A stretch of DNA of 64,000 nt from Pleodorina starrii (taxonomy: Eukaryota; Chlorophyta; Chlorophyceae; Chlamydomonadales; Volvocaceae), in the NCBI GenBank assembly GCA_030267565.1, contig BRXU01000007.1:1798001-1862000 (forward strand). Reading direction: 5' to 3'. Shown here piece by piece: positions 45,191-55,040 of this stretch. Both the position numbers and the translations under genes were made by a program. How positions within the stretch are numbered: the first letter of the stretch is position 1; each line of letters begins with the position of its first letter. Below the pieces are notes generated by a model. That model was not told where the DNA came from, did no database searches, and saw nothing but the letters and a program-made list of their open reading frames with translations.

Positions 45191-45603
45191 TTCAGGCCTG
45201 CTACCAGCGCGGCCGGTAAGCGTGGCGACGGGCGGGCACAGGAGCCGATGCGCCACGCTTTCGGCTGCTATCAGGGAGGTTCGTGTGAATGGGGCCTGAG
45301 CCGCGTGCCGGCAGCTGCAGTTGCTGGCGGGCGTGGTGGCTCTGCCTGCCCTTGACGGGGGGCTGGGGTGAATCGGTTCACCCGTGGCCCTTTGGCTTGT
45401 GCTCCGGTGTTTTTCAACACCTTAATAAGGATATGCATGTCTACCATGGAGTCTAGACACTGGCCGGATCTCGGGTCAGGCGTGCGGGGTGTTTGGTAAG
45501 GCGCATAGAAATCCGGGCACCCGTCAAGGGTGGGGATGGGGTGCCAGCCCCATGCTCCCACACCCCCTGGTTTCGACACCCCTCGCGCATACTTCGATGC
45601 ACC

Positions 45604-47214
45604 CGCTTACCCTGCCTGAACGCGTCGTATTATCTGACATACTGTGAGAACCATCCCTGAAAAGTCTGCCTGCATGATTCCGTCAGGGCACGCGTCAGCG
45701 GTCTGGCCCCTGGGCTGAAGGCACGCCTTGAGTGTGCTGCTGACTGATCCCACCGCGACCGCCGGCACGAACGCCAAGCCACCCTCGCGCCGCTTACCCT
45801 GCCTGAACGCGTCGTATTATCTGACATACTGTGAGAACCATCCCTGAAAAGTCTGCCTGCATGATTCCGTCAGGGCACGCGTCAGCGGTCTGGCCCCTGG
45901 GCTGAAGGCACGCCTTGAGTGTGCTGCTGACTGATCCCACCGCGACCGCCGGCACGAACGCCAAGCCACCCTCGCGCCGCTTACCCTGCCTGAACGCGTC
46001 GTATTATCTGACATACTGTGAGAACCATCCCTGAAAAGTCTGCCTGCATGATTCCGTCAGGGCACGCGTCAGCGGTCTGGCCCCTGGGCTGAAGACACGC
46101 CTTGAGTGTGCTGCCGACTGATCCCACCGCGACCGCCGGCACGAACGCCAAGCCACCCTCGCGCCGCTTACCCTGCCTGAACGCGTCGTATTATCTGACA
46201 TACTGTGAGAACCATCCCTGAAAAGTCTGCCTGCATGATTCCGTCAGGGCACGCGTCAGCGGTCTGGCCCCTGGGCTGAAGACACGCCTTGAGTGTGCTG
46301 CCGACTGATCCCACCGCGACCGCCGGCACGAACGCCAAGCCACCCTCGCGCCGCTTACCCTGCCTGAACGCGTCGTATTATCTGACATACTGTGAGAACC
46401 ATCCCTGAAAAGTCTGCCTGCATGATTCCGTCAGGGCACGCGTCAGCGGTCTGGCCCCTGGGCTGAAGACACGCCTTGAGTGTGCTGCCGACTGATCCCA
46501 CCGCGACCGCCGGCACGAACGCCAAGCCACCCTCGCGCCGCTTACCCTGCCTGAACGCGTCGTATTATCTGACATACTGTGAGAACCATCCCTGAAAAGT
46601 CTGCCTGCATGATTCCGTCAGGGCACGCGTCAGCGGTCTGGCCCCTGGGCTGAAGGCACGCCTTGAGTGTGCTGCCGACTGATCCCACCGCGACCGCCGG
46701 CACGAACGCCAAGCCACCCTCGCGCCGCTTACCCTGCCTGAACGCGTCGTATTATCTGACATACTGTGAGAACCATCCCTGAAAAGTCTGCCTGCATGAT
46801 TCCGTCAGGGCACGCGTCAGCGGTCTGGCCCCTGGGCTGAAGGCACGCCTTGAGTGTGCTGCCGACTGATCCCACCGCGACCGCCGGCACGAACGCCAAG
46901 CCACCCTCGCGCCGCTTACCCTGCCTGAACGCGTCGTATTATCTGACATACTGTGAGAACCATCCCTGAAAAGTCTGCCTGCATGATTCCGTCAGGGCAC
47001 GCGTCAGCGGTCTGGCCCCTGGGCTGAAGGCACGCCTTGAGTGTGCTGCCGACTGATCCCACCGCGACCGCCGGCACGAACGCCAAGCCACCCTCGCGCC
47101 GCTTACCCTGCCTGAACGCGTCGTATTATCTGACATACTGTGAGAACCATCCCTGAAAAGTCTGCCTGCACGTCAGGGCACGCCTTGAGTGTGCTGCCGA
47201 CTGATCCCGCCGCG
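45604..47214. repeat. 187-bp satellite, eight units plus a partial ninth
   Basis: Units start at 45604, 45791, 45978, 46165, 46352, 46539, 46726 and 46913, each beginning CGCTTACCCTGCCTGAACGC; a ninth at 47100 is shortened by internal deletions. Units are nearly identical. Diagnostic differences: units 3-5 have GAAGACACG where the others have GAAGGCACG, and units 1-2 have GCTGCTGAC where the others have GCTGCCGAC. Each unit contains the same minus-strand 65-codon frame, overlapping the next by 11 bases. Confidence 0.97.
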
Positions 47215-47235
47215 CCCTTGCGTGGGCATTCGTCC

Positions 47236-47319
47236 GGCCAGCCGTGGCCCTCAAATTATCCCTACATGTATACAGGAGCTGTGGATGTGCCGGCTGCGGC
47301 TTTGTGGGCCCGGGTTGGT
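47236..47319. repeat. 84-bp direct repeat E, right copy
   Basis: Diverged partner of 44428-44511. A minus-strand frame with the pattern QPG.TKPQPA.PQL is open in both copies, so the pair may derive from a coding part of the mobile element. Confidence 0.75.
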
Positions 47320-47339
47320 TCAGGAGAGGCAATCGTGTG

Positions 47340-47344
47340 TTACA
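47340..47344 (-). promoter_or_regulatory. candidate poly(A) signal TGTAA of the transposase gene
   Basis: TTACA on the + strand about 490 bases past the transposase stop codon on the minus strand, just outside direct repeat E. The distance fits an algal 3' UTR; a chance match is possible. Confidence 0.3.
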
Positions 47345-47436
47345 CACCGCCTTCCAGTCCGTGAATCCACCATGTCCTGCACACAACACGCTTCGGCCAA
47401 TATCTATCCGCCCTGTCTTTGCTAACGGTCCGTCTC

Positions 47437-47497
47437 AACGGTCCCCTTCTCCCCTTTGCCAGTGCCAGTCCGCTCTCCGCTGAAGTACTGCCCTGCC
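47437..47497 (-). pseudogene. duplicated fragment of the transposase last exon
   Basis: About 60 bp nearly identical to 47949-48008, which encodes QYFSGERTGTGKGGKGTVK on the minus strand. The copy lies about 510 bp away, beyond the stop codon of the intact gene and in the same orientation. It shows that the 3' end of the element has been duplicated locally. Confidence 0.85.
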
Positions 47498-47833
47498 CAA
47501 ACCAGCATAGCAAACAGAGTTCACCTTCTCCCTGTCCTGCATTAACTGAATCCGCGCACAGCATCCGGCCTCTATCCGCTCCCTGGCTTTTCTCACAAGC
47601 TCACATTGCCCTGCCCTACCCTGCACTGTCGAACTGCGATAACATATTCCCTGTCCTGCAATAAATGAATCCGCGCACAGCATCCGGCCTCCTTCCGCTC
47701 CATGGCTTTGCTCGCACTGCCCGCCATGCCCTGCCATGCCCTTCCTTTCCCTGCCCTAACCTGCACTGTCAAACTGAGCTCTACACCCCCCGTCACCAAT
47801 AAGCTGGAATGACTAAGAGCACACACACAGCAT

Positions 47834-50800
47834 TCAGTTGACCTTGGGCTTCTTGGGCGCCTTCTCCTGCGCGTCATCCTTGAAGGGGCACGAATGCCCT
47901 GCTTTTAGGACAACCTTGCCTGTGCGAGCCGTGCAGGCTTTACACGTCTTAACGGTCCCCTTCCCCCCTTTGCCAGTGCCAGTCCGCTCTCCGCTGAAGT
48001 ACTGCCCTGTCATCCGGCTCCCCTTGGGCCGCACAAACTTCGGCTGAGGCTGTGCCGCCCCCGACATAAGTGCAGCCAAGCCCGCCGACTGTGGCGGCTG
48101 CACCACTCCGTCCGCCGCCGCCTGCACTGCTCCGCCCGAAACCCTGGGCACCTGTACCTCCTCAGTTGCTGATGGCTGCCCCTGCACTATCCCATCTGTG
48201 GCCGCCGCTGGGGCCCCAGCCGGTGGGGCCGCTGCCTCCAGCGTCATGGTACCCATGACCGCCGGCGGTGCCTGCAAGGCCCCGCCGGCCAACTCCAGAG
48301 TCTGCACCATGGAGCCCACCGCCGACGGCGCCTGCAACACCCCGGCCGCCGCCTGCGGCGCCCGCGCCGCTCCACCCACCGCACCCTCCCCCCCCGCTGT
48401 GAGGGCCCAAGCTGTGTGCCAAGCTGCGCTGGTGGCTGCCCAGTTAGCTGCAAGGCAGCCACGCTCACAGCAGGGTTTGCGCCGGCAGCAGGCCCCCCAG
48501 CTGATTCCGTTGCACCTGGCACACTAAAAAGCGAGCGCAGGTCCTGGTCTGGGTCCTCGCCATCCATATCACAGTCGAAATCCGCGGAGCCAAAGTCCGG
48601 CGACAAGGCCTGCGATCCGAGCTGCTGTGAAAGTGATGGCACCGGGGGAGTCGGCCACCCCTGCAGCTGCGAGCTGTACTGCTGAGACAGCGGCCCCATC
48701 GGCTGGGAGCCCCGCAGCCCAAACAAGGCCGCGTGCTGCTCCCCCAGCGGAGGTTGCCGCCCCTGCAGCTGCGAGCTGCACTGCTGAGACAGCGGCCCCA
48801 TCGACTGGGAACCCTGCAGCCCAAGCAAGGGCGCGTGCTGCTCCCCCGGCGGAGGTTGCCGCCCCTGCAGCTGCGAGCTGGAGTGGTGAGACGACAGCCC
48901 CATCGACTGGGAGCCCCGCAGCCCAAGCAAGGCCGCGTGCTGCTCCCCCAGCGGAGGTTGCCGCCCCTGCAGCTGCGAGCTGGAGTGGTGAGACGGCGGC
49001 CCCATCGGCTGGGAGCCCTGCAGCCCAAGCAAGGGCGCATGCTGCTCCCCCAGCGGAGGTTGCCGCCCCTGCAGCTGCGAGCTGGAGTGGTGAGACGGCG
49101 GCCCCATCGACTGGGAACCCTGCAGCCCAAGCAAGGGCACGTGCTGCTCCCCCGGCGGAGGTTGCCGCCCCTGCAGCTGCGAGCTGGAGTGGTGAGACGG
49201 CGGCCCCATGGACTGGGAACCCTGCAGCCCAAGCAAGGGCACGTGCTGCTCCCCCGGCGGAGGTTGCCGCCCCTGCAGCTGCGAGCTGGAGTGGTGAGAC
49301 GGCGGCCCCATCGACTGGGAGCCCCGTAGCCCAAGCAAGGGCGCGTGCTGCTCCCCCGGCGGAGGTTGCCGCCCCTGCAGCTGCGAGCTGCACTGCTGAG
49401 ACAGCGGCCCCATCGACTGAGAGCCCCGCAGCCCAAGCAAGGGCGCGTGCTGCTCCCCCGGCGGAGGTTGCCGCCCCTGCAGCTGCGAGCTGGAGTGGTG
49501 AGACGGCGGCCCCATCGGCTGGGAGCCCCGCAGCCCAAACAAGGGCGCGTGCTGCTCCCCCAGCGGAGGTTGCCGCCCCTGCAGCTGCGAGCTGGAGTGG
49601 TGAGACGACAGCCCCATCGACTGGGAGCCCCGCAGCCCAAACAAGGGCGCGTGCTGCTCCCCCGGCGGAGGTTGCCGCCCCTGCAGCTGCGAGCTGGAGT
49701 GGTGAGACGACAGCCCCATCGACTGGGAGCCCCGCAGCCCAAACAAGGGCGCGTGCTGCTCCCCCGGCGGAGGTTTCCGCCCCTGCAGCTGCGAGCTGCA
49801 CTGCTGAGACAGCGGCCCCATCGACTGGGAACCCTGCAGCCCAAGCAAGGGCGCGTGCTGCTGGCCCATTTGCAGCTGTTGCTGGTCCCACGGTGGTCGC
49901 CCCTGGGCCCACTGCGGCTGCTGCTCGGCCCACTGCGGCTGCTGCTGCTGTGGCTGCAATGTCACTGTTGCATCACCCTGTTGCGCCGCCGCAGTGTCCC
50001 TCTGCACATGGTCCTGGGACCCAAGGCACCACCGCAATGGGCCGTGGAGGATCACCTCCCCTGCAATAAGCGAAGCAGTAGTTCAAGTCCATGAAACATT
50101 CAACGACATCCAATAAGCTATGAACATGGCCACGTACCTTTGTGTGTGCAGTTCCGGATCCGAGACACTTGGTCCGGGAACTCGAGCCACCAGCCCTCAT
50201 CCACAAGCTGGTGCAGAGCCGCCGCCTCTCTCTGCTTAAGAGTCGCCACCAGTAATCAGCGGTAGCAGAGTCCTATTGCGGGAGAAGGGGAAAGGTGGTA
50301 ATGACGGGTACAGCCTCAATTAAAGAGTATGAGCAGGCAATGGAATCCGATTTCTGAGGGTTTGTAGTTACCGGCAACGTGACCAAGCCCCGAACCCTAC
50401 AACCCAAAACCCTAAGTGCACGTACAACCCCCCAAGCCCCAACACCTCGCCAAAGCGCCGAGCGCCATACATCCACGAAACCCTCAGTCATTCCGGCATA
50501 CCTCTGCACGTCCCGCCGTGAAAGCAGTTGTAGAGCCGTTCCGTAGTCGTCGGCTACGACGAGTTGGTACCAGGGCCCGTTGAACAGCTGCCCTCCAGCG
50601 ACTCCCGCCACTGATGCTGCCGTAGATGTTTTGCCCCCCGCTGCCTCACTGAGCTCTGCACGTCAGCAAATAAAAACCCTGTCAACCTATCAAGTATCTG
50701 CGGCAATCACCAAAACAGACGAGTTACCTGGCTGGAGGTGCTTCCACTCGAAGTGCATCTTCTCCTCCACGCTGGCCAGCTTCACATCTGCCTCAGGGTA

Positions 50801-53454
50801 GCGGACCGCGTGCCCCAAACGCCGTGCCAGGTCGTTGACACGCTGCAGCAGGTCGTAGTCGTACATGCCATAGTCTGCGTCACCGTGCTTGAAAGACTGG
50901 TCACGGTTCCACCGTCCCAGGAAGAGCGACACGATGTGCACCGCAAGCTCTGGCGACGTGTTGTAGCCCTGCAGAAGCGAGTGGAAGTGGCTGTGGAAGC
51001 CCTCCACCGCCCTTCTTGTACTTGTCGAACACCGCCTGTACCCGAGGCTCCAGCACCTCTGGCCGAGGGATGTAACTCCGGCAGTTGCTGTCACTGGGTT
51101 CCACCCCGTATACCTCCCGGGCCTTCTTCTCGTCCGATGGGTCGCGTACTTTGCACGCTGCCGTGTACTCCTTCATGAAGGGATCTATGGCAAGGAAAAT
51201 GGGAAGTGTGGAAGAGAGACAAAGAGATTGTAAACGAGCAGGGGAGCAGGGGCGCTTGCTTGCACGCAAGTATTATACAGAGGACATGCAGAAGTGACAA
51301 CCCTGCCTGTGGAGCACACCGCGCGCTGTGCTGCTATCCAGCTTAGTTTACTACCCGCACCCCCAGGCTCAATGCTCCTCACCCGCAAGAGGGTGCCCGT
51401 GTGGCAGGGTGTCCCGCATGCGCTGCAGCACGTGGAACAAGTCCTCCTTCACCTTCGCCCCCACGAACAGTCTCTCCAGGAATCCGGCCACAGTACGGCA
51501 GTTGTCAACATAGATTAACTCCACAGGGCCCTGGTAGGAGAGGGAACACGGCGACCGCGTATTCAAAGCTCAAATGATGTGCATGATAGGAAAGGAGCCA
51601 GCAGCCTCTTCACCCGTCAAATTTACATGCCAGCAACCCGGCGTAAGCTAAGAGCACTTACCCCGCCAAGCTCTTCATTGCGCTGCTTCAGGCGACGCAG
51701 CGGCTCCTCCAGTTCCTTCAGGCCACCGGACCCGTGGAAGATCGCCACCACCTGGTTGATCTCGTTGAGGATGGCGACGGTGCCCTCCATGGCCCGAGAG
51801 CCATCGGCACACCGGACCTTCTTGGCGTTCTTGTACCCAGCGTCGATGCGCAAGATCTTGAAGGTGAGGGACCGCTGGTATTGGTCATGGGCATCAACCA
51901 GCAACGAGGCGCATTCAATCAAGAGGCCCGTGAAGTAGCTCTGGGACACGTCCTTGCCGTTGTACTGGTCCGATGTGTACACGAAAAAGGGACCAGGGAC
52001 TCCTGATGCCTGCAAAGAAGAGAATCAGGGCAGAAAGGCAGGGGGGCGGGAGGGACCCAAACCCATGTCACCAAGTGATCAGGTGCCGCACGTACTAAAG
52101 GATCCCTACAGCGGCTGACTTCCTGTCCGCATTCGAACTATAAAGCTGTTGATTTGCCAGTTGCCACATGAGGGCCTTCATCCGGTCAGGAGAGGCTCTT
52201 ACACCTACTAGCGGGCTCACCCAGCCACCCCAGGAAGTTCTTCAACTATGCCATCAAGTGGATCAACACAAGACTTGCCTTTTGCGCACCCCACAGGTCC
52301 GTTAACGTCTTCTGCGTGCCACCGCTGCTCTGGCCGCTCACGCCACCGCTGCCCGGGCCGATGCCGCTTGCCCAGTGCTGCGCGATGTAGCTGAGGTATT
52401 CCACCTCCTTTACGTGGTAATCCCTCCGGGCGACCTCGTTGCGCGCGCTGAGGACAGAGGAGATGCTGCTGCCCTGGGCCACCATCGCCATGGCGTGCTC
52501 GATAAAGGAGAAGGTTAAGCCGCCTTTCTGCGTTGGAATCCCCATGAGGCCGCGGCGTACTTCGCACGGCAGGCCCTGCAGGACCTCCGGGTCCCAGGCT
52601 TGAAAGCACTTGCCGATGTGGTCAGCTGATGGCACCGCAAAAGCAGGAAGAAGGCAAAACAGAGTGGCACAACTTTACCTAACGGCTGGACAAGAAACAT
52701 TACAGACAGGGACAACTATCGCAAAAACTCCGCATATGTATAATGTGAATAGCATGATAGTAATCATGGCGTGATATACGGGGGTGATATACGGGGGGAG
52801 GGGGAGGGGTCCGGGGGGGGGCGGGGGTAAGTGCCGTGTGCAAACCCACCAAAACCCACTGACCGGTTCCCCCACCGATCACACCGCTCTGCCCCAGCCG
52901 CGGCCCCAGCCGCGGTCTCGCGTGCGTGCCCCCCATTCAACTAATGTCACTTTGTACGCACCTTCTCCTTGGCACTTGTAGCGCTTGCAAAGCGCGTATA
53001 CATCTCCCTCATGCCCCACCAACTGCTTGCACTGTTGGGACCAACCATTGCTCACGACCTTGTCACTCCCGCATCGCGGGCACTTTGGCTTACTGCAACC
53101 GTAGTACTCAGGGTCCAACAAGGGGACGCGTGTGTTTCCGAGTGCAACCTGATGCTGAACCGCCAAGATGCGGGGCGGGGATGGAGCAGAGGCGCTCGAT
53201 TGCTTGTAGTAAGTGTCTGAAACTGACCCAAAGAACAACTTCTTAATAGTCTGCTCAGTTTTAATGGCGCCCTTTCCAACGGCGAAAGCAATGTCCTTCG
53301 CAGCCCACTCTCCTTGAACGCCGTCCAAGTACACAGTGTCGTGGTGTAGCACAAAAACTATACTGCTATTGTTTTGTCCTGAGCAAGTAATCTGATAACC
53401 GCCGGAAGACAACTTGTGAACTTTTGGTTCGTCCTTAAGGATGGCTTGCGACAT
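47834..53454 (-). CDS. multi-exon DDE transposase with 34-residue repeats
   Basis: Transposase-like protein of about 1420 residues. Exons (minus order): 53454-52962, 52625-52279, 52009-51662, 51530-51383, 51184-50728, 50655-50502, 50229-50138, 50060-47834. The second intron uses a GC donor (AG|GCAAGT). Features in order: N-terminal zinc ribbon (CPRCGSDK...CKRYKC), conserved DHIGKCFQAWDPEVLQGLPC, a possible DDE triad (RIDAGYKNAKKV, LIYVDNC, AVEGFHSHF), a C-terminal block LFLGRWNRDQSF, a Q-rich segment, twelve 34-residue repeats, and a final Cys motif (CKACTARTG...HSCPF). It resembles multidomain eukaryotic transposases with a DUF6729-like N-terminus; the superfamily is not settled. Two frameshifts relative to this reading occur in G runs, one extra G near 51011 and one missing G near 48391, so the copy may be inactive or the assembly wrong there. 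Confidence 0.75.
48640..49865 (-). repeat. twelve 102-bp coding repeats in the transposase last exon
   Basis: Each 102-bp unit encodes 34 residues of the form GEQHAPLLGLRGSQSMGP followed by LSQQCSS or PSHHSSS and SQLQGRQPPP. Two unit types (QQCSS and HHSSS) are interspersed rather than grouped. The period is a multiple of three and stop-free in several frames, so long antisense frames appear here as artefacts. Confidence 0.95.
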
Positions 53455-53611
53455 TATTACTCAAAATGTTCCGCCATTGGCTTAAGTAAATGATCTAAAT
53501 GTCGAATGCGACTAACTATGCAAAACGTTCACCGCGCTGTGACCGTACATGCCTGCGTACTGTGTGTCCAGAGGCTGTACACTCAAATTACATGACCGTA
53601 CGGGGCTGAAA

Positions 53612-53655
53612 TTGCGCTAATTGGCCGAATTTCCCCGCGGCGCAAATTAGCGCAA
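53612..53655. repeat. inverted repeat upstream of the transposase start
   Basis: Perfect 11-bp arms TTGCGCTAATT (53612-53622) and AATTAGCGCAA (53645-53655) with a 22-bp spacer, about 160 bp upstream of the transposase ATG. It could be a subterminal transposase-binding site, an operator-like site or a hairpin. Confidence 0.6.
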
Positions 53656-53687
53656 ATTGACCCTACAGAACCGAAAAAGTCTGTGAT

Positions 53688-53748
53688 GACGGCAATCATA
53701 ACAATCCATATACGCTCCAGTGCTGCTTATGTATCACAGTGTACAGGC
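53688..53748. repeat. 61-bp direct repeat D, right copy
   Basis: Partner of 43497-43557 with two mismatches. It lies between the transposase 5' end and the APC8 3' end, so it is a candidate right boundary of the composite mobile locus. Confidence 0.9.
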
Positions 53749-54431
53749 GCCCACCCGAGCAGACGTTTTGGGGTTCTCTCCGCTTCAAGCAGAAGCACCG
53801 ATAGGAGCTTCGAAACCACGCAGTATATGTTGTTTTCTGCCAATTCTTTCGTGTGCGGTTGGCGCGACGGTAAAATAGAATGTGGATGAAGACGGTCAAA
53901 CTTCCTGTGCTGAATGATAGAATGAACGAAACCTTGTCGGCAGCTGCTCAATGAGACCATTAAAAGCACGAGTTGCCGCCCATAAATGCCAGCTATGAGT
54001 CAGTGTTATGCGCTCCCAACGGCCGTCCAAGAACTGACCATCGAAGCCCGACTCTGGCACCGCCGAAAAACTCGGCTTGGACATTCGATGCTGCATCATC
54101 CGGCTACAGCAGCAAGCAGCGGCAGCAGCAACAGCAGCTATTGCTGTGAAAGTCGCTGACGTGGCAAACCGCAACGTGTGCCCCCCCGGGCTAAGCCCTG
54201 TGGGGCTCTGCCTCCTCCATGGCTTCCCACTTCCCTCCGCCGCCCCGCCCCAGCCTCTCTCATCCCTCCCCCTCGTCCTGCAGCCACACAATAAATAAGC
54301 TCTCAGTGCCTCGCCCCCGCCCTTCTCCTCCTTCTCCTCCTCCCCCTTCCCCCAAGCGGCAGCAGCGGCGGCGGCAGAACCCAGCGCACCCGCCAACGCA
54401 CCCGCCTCCTCCCCGGGCGCCTTCTTCCCCA
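53749..54431. other. 3' flank of the APC8 gene
   Basis: No coding sequence recognised. Probably 3' UTR of APC8 on the minus strand; the nearest minus-strand TGTAA seen is at 53588-53592, beyond direct repeat D, so the mobile locus may have been inserted near the transcript end. Confidence 0.4.
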
Positions 54432-54977
54432 TCAGCCGCCGTCGGCCGCTTCCGTCCCCTCCCCTCCCGCCGCCCCTCCCGCCGCCTCCGGATACCAGTA
54501 CCCCCGCACCGCAGCCACCGGATCGCCCCCGCTGCGGTGCAGAGCCGCCACCGCCATGGACCGGTCGAACTGCGGGGCGGGGCGGGGCGGAGCAAAGGGG
54601 CAAACGTCAACTCCCTGCACACGACCCTCAGACCCATTGAAACCAACCCTGCCCTAGCCCGCCCAAAACCCTAAAACCCTCACCTGTAGCTGTTGCATGA
54701 CCGCCAGCACCGCCAGCGGGTCGCAGCCCTCCAGCTCCCCCTCAATGTCGTCCCCCGGGCACAGACCCAGACCGCCCTCCAATCCGTCCAGACCGATACC
54801 GAGACCCAGACCGCCCAGGCCGCCCAGGCCGGACAGAGACGAGGCACCGCCGCCGCGGCCCGGGCCCGCCGCGGCTCCAGCGGCAGCGGTGAAGATGCTG
54901 CCGCGGCCGCCGGGACGGCCGACCGGCTGTGCGGGGAGGCGGGGATGGAGGAAAGAGGGGGACATGTCGTGGGGTTT

Positions 54978-55040
<63 letters not shown>

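Larger units (their letters stand above)
42285..47833. other. repeat-rich intergenic block
   Basis: Follows the tRNase Z stop codon and runs to the end of the transposase gene. It starts with GGT-rich 3' UTR sequence. It then carries R1 copy 2, a 61-bp direct repeat, an AT-rich stretch with a terminator-like hairpin, two tandem arrays and diverged short repeats (for example CCGCGCACAGCATCCGGCCTC near 47553 and again near 47671). No host gene was recognised. Individual repeats are listed separately. Confidence 0.6.

Noticed and set aside
45630..47136. Eight identical 65-codon minus frames in the satellite as a peptide gene family
   Set aside because: Same DNA unit repeated; frames shift between units, overlap one another, and have no splice or start context suggesting translation.
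45604..47214. CRISPR-like array
   Set aside because: The whole 187-bp unit repeats without variable spacers; it is a satellite in a eukaryotic genome.
48627..50069. Long + strand frame (480 codons) and two other long minus frames over the transposase repeats
   Set aside because: They exist only because the 102-bp repeat is a multiple of three and lacks stops in several frames; only one minus frame joins the upstream exons in phase.
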